From contig WRDR01000001.1 in NCBI GenBank assembly GCA_009779745.1, positions 124,001 through 188,000 on the forward strand: a stretch of DNA of 64,000 nucleotides. The letters are read 5' to 3'. Position numbers and translations under genes: made by a program. Below the pieces are notes generated by a model, which ran no database searches, had not been told where the DNA came from, and saw only the letters and a program-made list of their open reading frames with translations. Origin of the DNA: Alphaproteobacteria bacterium. Lineage in GTDB: Bacteria > Pseudomonadota > Alphaproteobacteria > UBA9219. Positions 56,542 through 64,000 of this stretch are shown here, piece after piece (the stretch's first letter is position 1; each line of letters starts with the position of its first letter).

Positions 56542-56600
56542 AGCGGATATTTGAAGCTAAGAAATAAGCCCGAAAAGGCGTGTAAGTCATTGAAAATAAA

Positions 56601-56650
56601 GTGGCGTCCCCTACGGGATTCGAACCCGTGTTACCACCGTGAAAGGGTGA
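56601..56650. repeat. att repeat, right copy within tRNA-Glu
   Basis: Identical over 50 bases to 43761-43810. It makes up the 3' part of the intact tRNA-Glu gene, so integration regenerated the tRNA. The crossover lies in the shared stretch that begins in the anticodon stem. Confidence 0.95.
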
Positions 56651-56677
56651 TGTCCTAGGCCTCTAGACGAAGGGGAC
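56602..56677 (-). tRNA. tRNA-Glu (anticodon TTC), integration site
   Basis: Minus-strand cloverleaf with acceptor GTCCCCT/AGGGGAC, D arm TCGTCTAGAGGCCTAGGA, anticodon loop with TTC in CCTTTCACGG, T arm ACGGG-TTCGAAT-CCCGT, discriminator G and encoded CCA. The mobile element abuts its 3' end. Confidence 0.96.
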
Positions 56678-56681
56678 GTAT

Positions 56682-56794
56682 AAAATGGAAAATGTAAAAT
56701 TGAAAATGTAAAATTATTTCATGCTCTTAGCAGAGTTTTTTTAACTGTTTCCGTTAGCAATTCTAGTAATTTTCCATTTTCCATTTCCCATTCC
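56682..56794. repeat. 7-base-period repeat arms (AAAATGT / TTTTCCA)
   Basis: The left arm at 56682-56715 repeats AAAATGG/AAAATGT/AAAATTG heptamers, and the right arm at 56769-56794 repeats TTTTCCA, TTTTCCA, TTTCCCA. A small CTCT-tagc-AGAG hairpin with seven T lies between them (about 56723-56741). Confidence 0.6.
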
Positions 56795-56827
56795 TATTAA
56801 CCTGATATACGCCGTTAATCAAGTAAA

Positions 56828-57007
56828 TTATTTATTTTCACGACTCTTTTCCAAGATATACTTAATTTTAAGCTGTGCGAGGCGTTCTATTTCTTTATCT
56901 GTTGCGTAGCGGGGAGCCTGAAATACTGCTTCTGCACCGGTATTTTCGTCTATACAGGATACTCTTAGTATGTTTCCTATTAAGGTTTTTTCTATTAAAA
57001 GGGGCAT
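56828..57007 (-). CDS. small conserved protein, DUF6898-like
   Basis: The 59-residue protein (MPLLIEKTLIGNILRVSCID, ENTGAEAVFQAP, ERLAQLKIKYILEK) resembles the short alphaproteobacterial DUF6898 family: a small beta sheet followed by a helix. Start chosen at 57007, where a purine-rich AGAGGAAAA precedes the ATG. A longer frame to 57058 adds a basic segment not expected. Function unknown. Confidence 0.6.
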   Translation of the reverse strand: MPLLIEKTLIGNILRVSCIDENTGAEAVFQAPRYATDKEIERLAQLKIKYILEKSRENK

Positions 57008-57127
57008 TTTTCTTATTTTTCCTCTAGTTAACTTTTTATAACTTGTTATACTAACCAATAATTTGCTATACTTGTAGCATATTTTTGCTATGGCGTATTT
57101 TAATTTTCAGCTTTGGAGGCGCACATT

Positions 57128-57913
57128 ATGAGCTCAGAAGTCATTTTCGATCAACTAGGATCTGTCCTGTTTATCAATTTTAACAGACCGTCTTCTAAAA
57201 ATGCTATGGATACCACTATGGCTAACTTGCTTAGCAATAAGCTGAAAGCTGTTGCTTCCGACAGGTCTATCCGCGCTATTGTTCTGCGCGGCTCCGGCGA
57301 GAACTTTATGGACGGGTTTGATTTGTCGGGTTACGTTGTCGGAGCTACCTCTGCTCAGGAGCAGATTTTTCAAAAAATCCAGTTTTTCTATTCTTCTATA
57401 AGAGAACTGGCTACTATGGAGAGACCTGTTATCGCTTCTCTGGACGGGGCTGTGTCGGGCGCAGGTCTAAGTTTTCTGTTGGTCAGTGATATTGTTATTG
57501 CTTCCGACAGGGTTTCTATTTCTTCTAATTTCCTTTCTCATGCTCTATTGCCGGACGGCGGCGTTTCTTTCTTTTTGCCCAGAAAGATTGGGCTTGCTAA
57601 AGCTAACGAGCTTCTTTTGTTAGAGAAGCAGCTTACTGCGGCAGATGCCCTAGGTCTGGGTCTTATCAACAAAGTTGTTCCTGCTGCTGATTTAGAGATA
57701 GAGACTTTGGAGCTGGCTAAAAAATTAGCGGACGGTCCTACAAGAAGCATCGGGCTTGCGAAAAGGCTGCTGAACGCTTCTTTCGAGCAGAATCTTCAAT
57801 CTCAGCTTTCTCAAGAGGCTTCCATGTGGTCTGCTGTTGCCAAGACCTTTGATTTCAAGGAAGGCGTGAATGCTTTTCATCTGAAGAAGGAGCCGAGGTA
57901 TACAGGGGCTTAG
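57128..57913 (+). CDS. enoyl-CoA hydratase/isomerase family protein
   Basis: The 261-residue crotonase-fold protein has NFNRPSSKNAMDTTMANLL, the oxyanion-hole segments RGSGENFMDGFDLSGY and ASLDGAVSGAGLSFLLVSDIVIASD, and HALLPDGGVSFFLPRKIG. Glu/Asp at the second catalytic position is LLPDGG, where Asp replaces the usual Glu, so hydratase chemistry is uncertain and an isomerase-like role is possible. The ATG at 57128 with GGAGG upstream is used. Confidence 0.88.
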   Translation: MSSEVIFDQLGSVLFINFNRPSSKNAMDTTMANLLSNKLKAVASDRSIRAIVLRGSGENFMDGFDLSGYVVGATSAQEQIFQKIQFFYSSIRELATMERPVIASLDGAVSGAGLSFLLVSDIVIASDRVSISSNFLSHALLPDGGVSFFLPRKIGLAKANELLLLEKQLTAADALGLGLINKVVPAADLEIETLELAKKLADGPTRSIGLAKRLLNASFEQNLQSQLSQEASMWSAVAKTFDFKEGVNAFHLKKEPRYTGA

Positions 57914-57952
57914 TTTTTCCCCTTTACTTTATAGTAAATTACTTTTAAAAAA

Positions 57953-59056
<1,104 letters not shown>

Positions 59057-59071
59057 AGAGGAGATTTTGTT

Positions 59072-59386
59072 ATGAAAATTTATGTTACTGATATGAGCGG
59101 TAACACTCACGAGCTTGAGGCTACTGAAGATTGGTCTGTTATGGAGATTATCAGAGAAGGCGGCATTCCTATCTTAGCTCAGTGCGGCGGCTCTTGCGCT
59201 TGCGCTACCTGCCATGTTTACGTGGATAAGGAATGGAAGGATAAAATCACTCCTCCGGATGAGGAAGAGATTGCTATGCTGGACGGTGCCTTCGATGTTA
59301 CGGAAGATTCTCGTTTAGCCTGCTGCATTACTTTCACCGAAGAGCTGGACGGTCTTAGAGTCTCTCTTGCTGCCGGTTCTGTATAA
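59072..59386 (+). CDS. [2Fe-2S] ferredoxin, adrenodoxin type
   Basis: The 104-residue protein binds a [2Fe-2S] cluster through C38, C44, C47 (CGGSCACATC) and a fourth Cys in RLACCITF. The ATEDWSVMEIIREGGIPI segment and acidic helix (PPDEEEIAMLDGA) match the Isc/adrenodoxin-type ferredoxins of proteobacteria. Probably reduced by the reductase encoded just upstream. Confidence 0.95.
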   Translation: MKIYVTDMSGNTHELEATEDWSVMEIIREGGIPILAQCGGSCACATCHVYVDKEWKDKITPPDEEEIAMLDGAFDVTEDSRLACCITFTEELDGLRVSLAAGSV

Positions 59387-59590
59387 CACAGAGTTATAAA
59401 TATGCTGGATTAAACAGGAGGCAGGCTTTAGATTTTATTAGGCGCGTAACCTATTGATTTAATTAAGAATCTTTTTATATCCAATTTTTTTGCACTGTAG
59501 CAAAAATAATTCTAGTTAGTTTCAAGGTTTTTGTGTATACGAACAAGCGGTAAGATATTTTTAATCTAATATTTTAGAAGGAATAATACT

Positions 59591-59773
59591 ATGGGATACA
59601 CTTTGTCTGGTAAACCCAGAAAAAAGAATAAAGATACGGATGTTCATACTGTGAGTCAATATGACAGCAGGTTCGATGGTAGATACGGAGAGGATCCCAC
59701 ACGAAGCGTAGAGCTGACAAAATATGGGAAGAGGTCTAAGTGGCCTCCCGTAATAAGATTAGATAACGAATAA
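59591..59773 (+). CDS. small hypothetical protein, 60 aa
   Basis: The charged 60-residue protein (FDGRYGEDPTR, KYGKRSKWPPVIR) has no signal peptide. GxxGEDPTR followed by a KYG/W segment faintly recalls the DUF1674/SDHAF4 C-terminal motif, but the rest does not fit well. A good AAGGA lies upstream. The 59387-59590 gap before it is AT-rich and shows no feature. Confidence 0.5.
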   Translation: MGYTLSGKPRKKNKDTDVHTVSQYDSRFDGRYGEDPTRSVELTKYGKRSKWPPVIRLDNE

Positions 59774-59792
59774 AAATAGTTTATAACAATCC

Positions 59793-60047
59793 TTATTCAG
59801 TTGGATAAAACATAACGCAGCTTTCCAGTTTTGCTTCGTATTCCTTGTGTTCCAGCAACGCTATGATTAGCTTTTTCACTTTCATATCTATAGGCATATT
59901 TTTTTCAATTTCTGATGAGGCAAACATCGTGCGCTTTTCCATTGGACACTGCAGCAGCATAGGCAGCTCTATTTCTATAGGTCTGAATACTGTTTCTGCG
60001 GCAGTGCAGCCGTTTAAAAACAGATATGTCAAAATCAGAAGCCTCAT
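59793..60047 (-). CDS. small lipoprotein overlapping the portal/tail frame
   Basis: The 84-residue protein starts MRLLILTYLFLNGCTAAETV, a short signal peptide with a lipobox ending in C14. The mature part is about 70 residues and contains ELPMLLQCP and a charged helix. Size and form resemble phage Rz1-like outer spanins or other small phage lipoproteins. It overlaps the 3' end of the portal/tail reading frame by 143 bases in another frame. Confidence 0.55.
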   Translation of the reverse strand: MRLLILTYLFLNGCTAAETVFRPIEIELPMLLQCPMEKRTMFASSEIEKNMPIDMKVKKLIIALLEHKEYEAKLESCVMFYPTE

Positions 60048-61548
60048 ATCCCGCCCGCAGCAGAATATCGGAAATTATATCGGCGAGGTTCATGAATGTG
60101 AATTTGTTTATGATAGCAATACGGTTTATTTTATAATAAGTGCCTCCTGAGGAGAGGAAGAGGATTCTGGAATAATCAATAGGGAACAGCATAAAATAAG
60201 GGCTGGAACTATTAATAATATTTAATATTGGAGCTGAAGTTACAGATAGTGAGAAATCAGAAGCGTTGAGATTTATCTCTGAGTAAAGAAGCTGGTAATC
60301 GTGAGAAGGCTGCTGAAAAATTACGATTTTGTTTTCAAAGAAAACAGGGTAATTAGTAGTGCCGGTACCAAAATTAGTAGAAAAAGTCTGCCATGGCCGT
60401 ACAACGGAAACTCCGGAAGGAGTAGGAGAAAAAGACATTAATGTGTAATTGATATTGGAACTGTAAACCAGCGCATTAATGCTGTCAATGTCGAAATCTA
60501 AACTTGGATTGTCCTCGTACATAGGGCAGAGCCACCTGTCAAAAGAGAACACGACTTTAGTAAGCTGAGGAATAACAGTCTCTTCATAGAAAGAAATTCT
60601 AGCCTGTTCCATGTTCGCATAAGTTTGAGTATCCGGAATGCCCACAAGCTGTGCCGGAACTCCGAATGCCAAAGCTATGTCTCGGGCAGCATTGTTTCTG
60701 CCGGACAGCCAATCCATATCTTTGGGCGAAAGACTCATTTCTTTCCAATCCAAACCGCCTTCTAAGATTAAAGGTCTTCCGGCGTTCTGATAGCTCTGGT
60801 ACATCTGAGAAATCTGCTCTCTAAGCCGCACTACCTGTTCATCAGACAACGAGGCCGGAGTGCCGTCCTTAGGAGAATAAACCAAAGCTCCGGACGGTCT
60901 GGCACCCTGATTAAGCAGAGCCTGGTTCCATGCGCCTGAAGAATTGTGCTGGTCAATAGACTGCATAGCAGCTTCTAGCGGCGCAAAGCCGTACCAGTCA
61001 TTCAAAGGGTGAAAAGTTTTGATGTGCAGAATATCAGACGCTCCTGTAATAGGATCGCAAGACCATGAAGTATTTTTGTTGTCTACAGAATAGACATACC
61101 CTTCAGGCAGAGCACCGGAGCCGGGAATAACTTTCATTCTGTCCAGACGCAGCACATAAAGCTCTGAAGGCTGGGATTTAGAAGAATGTCTTATGACTTC
61201 TATAAAAGCATTTCCGAATATTTGCAGATTAGCATAAATGGACTCGAAGAAAGCAAAGCCGTCTTGCAGAGGATTGGGATTAGCCAGCAAATCTAAAATA
61301 GAATGTTTGGCAATTTCACGCCCGCGCTCATCGTAAGCCAGCAAAGGAACAGTAGCGGCAGGCATGGCTATTTGAGTTATGCAGCGGTATGCTATGACAT
61401 TTTTTCTGAATCCTTCATTTGCCATAGAAGACATATGACGCTCTGTCCACTTTGGCTGGTGCAGACCGTTCCAAGCAATAATAGGAGAGTCAAGATACTG
61501 CTTAACAGGCATACTTTTTTTTTCTGAAAAGTTTTGAGAACATGGCAA
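59905..61548 (-). CDS. GTA/HK97-type portal protein fused to a tail-protein fragment
   Basis: Residues 1-360 are a portal protein of the HK97 family as found in gene transfer agents (VIAYRCITQIAMPAATVPLL, FHPLNDWYGFAPLEAA, NQGARPSGALVY, DIALAFGVPAQLVGIPDTQTYANMEQARI split at natural breaks). After about position 60468 the frame switches to unrelated sequence. Its LADIISDILLRAGYEASDFD resembles a GTA gp15-like tail protein, and the last 40 residues overlap the lipoprotein gene. This is probably a deletion fusion. A better start (ATG 61543, AAAGGA upstream, MFSKLFRKKK) is out of frame because of an A9 run at 61515-61523. Confidence 0.8.
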   Translation of the reverse strand: MPCSQNFSEKKSMPVKQYLDSPIIAWNGLHQPKWTERHMSSMANEGFRKNVIAYRCITQIAMPAATVPLLAYDERGREIAKHSILDLLANPNPLQDGFAFFESIYANLQIFGNAFIEVIRHSSKSQPSELYVLRLDRMKVIPGSGALPEGYVYSVDNKNTSWSCDPITGASDILHIKTFHPLNDWYGFAPLEAAMQSIDQHNSSGAWNQALLNQGARPSGALVYSPKDGTPASLSDEQVVRLREQISQMYQSYQNAGRPLILEGGLDWKEMSLSPKDMDWLSGRNNAARDIALAFGVPAQLVGIPDTQTYANMEQARISFYEETVIPQLTKVVFSFDRWLCPMYEDNPSLDFDIDSINALVYSSNINYTLMSFSPTPSGVSVVRPWQTFSTNFGTGTTNYPVFFENKIVIFQQPSHDYQLLYSEINLNASDFSLSVTSAPILNIINSSSPYFMLFPIDYSRILFLSSGGTYYKINRIAIINKFTFMNLADIISDILLRAGYEASDFDISVFKRLHCRRNSIQTYRNRAAYAAAVSNGKAHDVCLIRN

Positions 61549-61568
61549 TCCTTTAAAAAAATGGAAAA

Positions 61569-62891
61569 TTAAAGAAACCGAATTGAAGGTTCGCTTTTGG
61601 AAAACGTATTAAGTTCCGTCAATGCCCAGACTAAAGCGTCTACTCTGTCCGGAGATTTAGTAGAAGAGAACACAGAGTCAGGAGAAAAATTACACATCTG
61701 ATCTTCAAGCAAAGGCAAAGAACCTACATGCTTTACTTTGCCTTGTTCATAAAGAGCTGCAATAGGCAATGCTCTGTCTATCTTGTTACGGAAAGCGCGT
61801 ACGGATTTGAAAAGAACATGAGGAGCTTTTTGTCTTATAATGTTTTCTACTAAATCGCCTCCTGCGTTTACCTCTGCAACAATGATGTGAGCGTTCATCT
61901 CGTTATAGAGCATAATGGCTCTCGCCGCCCAAGCATCAGGCGCATATTTTCCGGACCAGTCGCTAAGCACATAAAGCAGCCCGTCCGCTCCCTTGGCTGC
62001 CGCAATAATCCCGGTCTCATCAGAAGACACATGCTTGGACATAGCAGGGTCAATGGCTATGACTATGCGGGTAAGTTCAGGTACGGTTGTGACTCTTAGC
62101 TTCTCAATCTGAGGTCTGTTCCAGAACGAACCCTCTGACTCGTCCGATATCTCTGCGTCCAGCTCCTGCCGTCCCAAACGAGTGCCTGCATATCTTTCAT
62201 GCAGCTGCGCCAGTATATGAGGCGATATATTGTCTTTATTATCCATGGTTTTTCCGGACGTAAATTTTACATCAAGAGTTTTCCGTTTAAAAAGGTCTTT
62301 TATCATTTCAGTATTCCTAGGAGTTGTTGTTATAATAATTTTAGGATCTGCACCTAATCTGAGACCAAAAGATAATTGATCAAAAGCATCTCTTTTCTCC
62401 CAAGCAGCCAGCTCATCGCACCAAGCCCTGTGGTGCTGAGGACCTCTTAATCTGTCCGGCTGATCGGCAGAGAATAATTTTATTTTTGTACCGTTACTAA
62501 GAAACAATTCTCCGAGCGAGCGATTCCATTTTTCTATGCAGGATAATAGAATAGTCCTAAGAAGACCGCTTTCGCCTTCGACACAAGTATCTCTGGCATC
62601 GGCGAATGTAGGAGCTACTACGGCGATTTTGGCGTTGCTGTGCCAAAGGGCATAGTAGGCAATATCTTCTGCGCCGGTTCTGGTCTTGCCCCAGCCTCTG
62701 CTTGCCAGAATAAGCCATATCCTCCAGTTGCTGGGGTTAGGAGTTATCTGTTCCGGTCTCGCACTTTTCAGCCACTGGAGGCGGTTTAAAAAGCAGTGTA
62801 AGTTTGAGTTCGGCAAATTCTTCAAGAAGTTTGTGCGCTTGTTCGATAGCGATAGAGCGTTCTTCTTCTTGGTGTTTTTTCTCGGTGTCAT
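61569..62891 (-). CDS. phage/GTA terminase large subunit
   Basis: The DNA-packaging motor has Walker A-like LASRGWGKT, Walker B AWCDELAAW, TTTPRNTEMI, and the nuclease motif IAIDPAMS, with KSPDRVDALVWALTEL near the end. It begins with the GTA-like ARPEQITP..NWRIWLILA. The start is uncertain. ATG 62891 gives 440 residues with a 155-base overlap onto the small-terminase-like gene. A TTG at 62825 fits homologue length better. The open frame to 62987 is not supported. Confidence 0.88.
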   Translation of the reverse strand: MTPRKNTKKKNALSLSNKRTNFLKNLPNSNLHCFLNRLQWLKSARPEQITPNPSNWRIWLILASRGWGKTRTGAEDIAYYALWHSNAKIAVVAPTFADARDTCVEGESGLLRTILLSCIEKWNRSLGELFLSNGTKIKLFSADQPDRLRGPQHHRAWCDELAAWEKRDAFDQLSFGLRLGADPKIIITTTPRNTEMIKDLFKRKTLDVKFTSGKTMDNKDNISPHILAQLHERYAGTRLGRQELDAEISDESEGSFWNRPQIEKLRVTTVPELTRIVIAIDPAMSKHVSSDETGIIAAAKGADGLLYVLSDWSGKYAPDAWAARAIMLYNEMNAHIIVAEVNAGGDLVENIIRQKAPHVLFKSVRAFRNKIDRALPIAALYEQGKVKHVGSLPLLEDQMCNFSPDSVFSSTKSPDRVDALVWALTELNTFSKSEPSIRFL

Positions 62892-63024
62892 CTTGATTTT
62901 TTCCCAGTTTTTCAAGAATGATTTTAGCGGCTTGGATTCGTGCAGTATCGCTGTCGCTGCTTTCCATAACAGCCTGCAGAGTGGCAAGCACCTGTTTGAT
63001 GTCCAGTGAGTCGAAGAGGGTCAT
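62737..63024 (-). CDS. small terminase-like protein
   Basis: The 95-residue helical protein contains DSDTARIQAAKIILEKLGK, a segment common in small terminase and GTA gp1-like proteins, followed by a coiled-coil region (KKHQEEERSIAIEQAHKLLEEFAELKL, listed in parts). It lies directly upstream of and overlaps the large terminase. The identification rests mainly on position and this short motif. Confidence 0.55.
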   Translation of the reverse strand: MTLFDSLDIKQVLATLQAVMESSDSDTARIQAAKIILEKLGKNQDDTEKKHQEEERSIAIEQAHKLLEEFAELKLTLLFKPPPVAEKCETGTDNS

Positions 63025-63049
63025 TTTATTTAATTAGGAATGCAGAAAT

Positions 63050-63096
63050 AATAATGCAGAAATAAGGCACTCCTATTTCTGCATTATTATTTTTTA
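63050..63096. terminator. long AT-rich hairpin with T-run
   Basis: AATAATGCAGAAATA at 63050-63064 and TATTTCTGCATTATT at 63074-63088 are perfect 15-bp inverted arms with a 9-base loop, followed by ATTTTTTATTT on the plus strand. A further partial copy ATGCAGAAATA starts at 63040. It lies in the 289-base gap between the terminase gene and the Cys-rich protein, which also holds a CCCTTG-T-CAAGGG palindrome (63142-63156). Confidence 0.6.
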
Positions 63097-63313
63097 TTTA
63101 AGACACAGTACGCCGTAGCACTGTCAATAGCATAGGATAAATCCCTTGTCAAGGGAAAAATCACTCGATTTGTAGATTTTTTAAAAAAAAGCATGAAAAA
63201 AAACGAAGCTCTTGGTTGTTATTTCTTGTTATTTTTGGGAAAGAATATAGTAATAAAGTTTTAAGAAAGCATACAGTAGTATGATAAAACGAACTGATTC
63301 TTGAGACAAACAA

Positions 63314-63904
63314 ATGGAAAAGAAAAAAGATGAAACTGAGCAATTTGTTCAACAAAAACAAGGGGTTGCCCCCCCCCCCCCATCAATTAAGCTTGATGTA
63401 GATCAAGAATCTAAAACTCACAAAATAGGCGGCTTCGAAGTAATACAAATTCTGTATTTGCTGCTCCTGATAGGAATAGTGCCTGTAGTTTTATATAACA
63501 TCTATACACAAAATTTAGAGAGCAATACAACAATTCTGCCCCAGTCTTTAGGAAAGGGTGCTTGCGGATCGGCAAACGGAGTCACAACAGCCTCGCTTCC
63601 TGCCGCAGCCAATCTTTGTTCTGCCGGGACACAGAGTGTTGTAACAACTAACGCAACAACTTATACATGGTCTTGCGGCAAAGCAAATTGCTCGGCACCA
63701 AGACACTGCAAAGGGGTTTGCAGAACTACAAGCGGTATGCCCGGGGGACACTGCACTTGCGGGACGACTGTCGAGGAAGATTACTATTGGAATATCGATT
63801 ATACCGCAATAAGATGGAAGTGTAACGGCTCAGGCGGAGGGGCATCAACGCACTGCAGTTGCCTCGCAACACGGAGGGCATCAGGAGCTGCCTACTGTAA
63901 ATAA
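63314..63904 (+). CDS. membrane-anchored Cys-rich protein with poly-C tract
   Basis: The 196-residue protein has a short cytoplasmic N-terminus, one membrane helix (VIQILYLLLLIGIVPVVLY, about 44-62) and a C-terminal extracytoplasmic domain. That domain has many Cys and Gly (GACGSANG, NLCSAGTQ, YTWSCGKANCS, HCKGVC, GHCTCG, WKCNG, HCSC). The CGSANG..NLCSAGT..WSC pattern resembles repeated surface domains with paired disulfides. A run of 13 C at 63369-63381 encodes PPPP before the helix. A change in its length would truncate the protein. Confidence 0.7.
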   Translation: MEKKKDETEQFVQQKQGVAPPPPSIKLDVDQESKTHKIGGFEVIQILYLLLLIGIVPVVLYNIYTQNLESNTTILPQSLGKGACGSANGVTTASLPAAANLCSAGTQSVVTTNATTYTWSCGKANCSAPRHCKGVCRTTSGMPGGHCTCGTTVEEDYYWNIDYTAIRWKCNGSGGGASTHCSCLATRRASGAAYCK

Positions 63905-63909
63905 CCTTT

Positions 63910-64000
63910 CTACCCTTTAATTCCCGGCACCGGAAACTTTTTGCACAGCTCTTTGACTTCTGCGTGAAGGCTTTTCAGTAACGCAGCATCATGCGGAGAT
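63910..64000 (-). CDS. glyA: partial, C-terminus of probable serine hydroxymethyltransferase
   Basis: The minus strand reads SPHDAALLKSLHAEVKELCK followed by KFPVPGIKG and a TAG stop. The (V/L)xxLCxxFP ending near the C-terminus is typical of GlyA. Only about 29 residues are visible, so the call is tentative. Confidence 0.5.
   Translation of the reverse strand, partial: SPHDAALLKSLHAEVKELCKKFPVPGIKG

Larger units (their letters stand above)
43811..56650. mobile_element. integrative mobilizable element in tRNA-Glu, about 12.8 kb
   Basis: The region between the two 50-bp att copies carries a tyrosine integrase at one end and an excisionase-like gene at the other. MobC and a relaxase are present but no type IV secretion genes, which defines an element mobilised by a helper. 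Its cargo is an ATPase, unknown proteins, four secreted proteins, a GNAT enzyme and an XRE regulator. Most cargo is AT-richer by eye than the flanking chromosome. Confidence 0.92.

Noticed and set aside
43811-56600. CRISPR array or conjugation (T4SS) genes in the element
   Set aside because: No regularly spaced identical repeats with spacers and no VirB/Tra-like proteins were found.
59845-60150. 101-residue plus-strand frame over the lipoprotein gene
   Set aside because: Antisense to the lipoprotein and the tail fragment. No ribosome site.

Overview
The window looks like the chromosome of an alphaproteobacterium with a moderately low-GC, probably host-associated or gut lifestyle. The support is ribosomal and EF-Tu/EF-G proteins of proteobacterial type, a gene-transfer-agent (GTA) like terminase/portal remnant, a short DUF6898-like protein, DUF5665, and an [2Fe-2S] ferredoxin with a thioredoxin-reductase-like ferredoxin-NADP reductase. 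The lifestyle is inference. No rRNA and no CRISPR array were seen. Four tRNAs are present: Arg-ACG, Gly-GCC, Cys-GCA and Glu-TTC.

Layout. 1-2.7 kb: the edge of a flavin-type split-barrel gene cut off at tRNA-Arg, rplU-rpmA-obgE, a lone fliQ, and tRNA-Gly. 2.7-4.2 kb: an unknown AT-rich gene. 4.4-11.4 kb: a tightly coupled, minus-strand aromatic amino acid operon, aroF-tyrA-aroB-aroA-aroC-chorismate mutase-aroE/aroK. It is headed by a complete T-box riboswitch with a UAC (Tyr) specifier and an intrinsic terminator. Order, fusion and regulation resemble Clostridia, so this is a strong candidate for transfer from Firmicutes. 11.6-19.2 kb: another coupled minus-strand operon, xre-cysD-cysNC-SsuA/B/C-like ABC transporter-sulfotransferase-cysQ. 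It reads as a PAPS-making, sulfating and PAP-recycling cassette. 19.3-22.9 kb: an unknown gene and polA with a ruined proofreading motif.

23.0-36.9 kb: the str, S10 and part of the spc ribosomal operons in order (rpsL to rplO), preceded by a structured leader. rpmD is missing and the spc operon stops after rplO. 36.9-43.6 kb: divergent yidD/yidC, tRNA-Cys, a Pit phosphate transporter with its DUF47 partner, purE, a degenerate GGDEF protein, DUF5665, and a radical SAM protein.

43.8-56.65 kb: an integrative mobilizable element of about 12.8 kb in tRNA-Glu, bounded by a 50-bp direct repeat. It carries a tyrosine integrase, repeated arm-type sites at both ends, an excisionase-like protein, MobC, and a MOBP-type relaxase. 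The cargo includes an AAA_14/DUF4143 ATPase, two unrecognised genes (one frameshifted), four secreted proteins, a GNAT acetyltransferase and an XRE regulator.

56.7-64 kb: a DUF6898-like protein, enoyl-CoA hydratase, ferredoxin reductase and ferredoxin. A decayed GTA locus follows, with small terminase, large terminase, and a portal fused to a tail fragment that overlaps a small lipoprotein gene. Then come a Cys-rich membrane-anchored protein with a 13-base poly-C tract and the C-terminus of a probable glyA.
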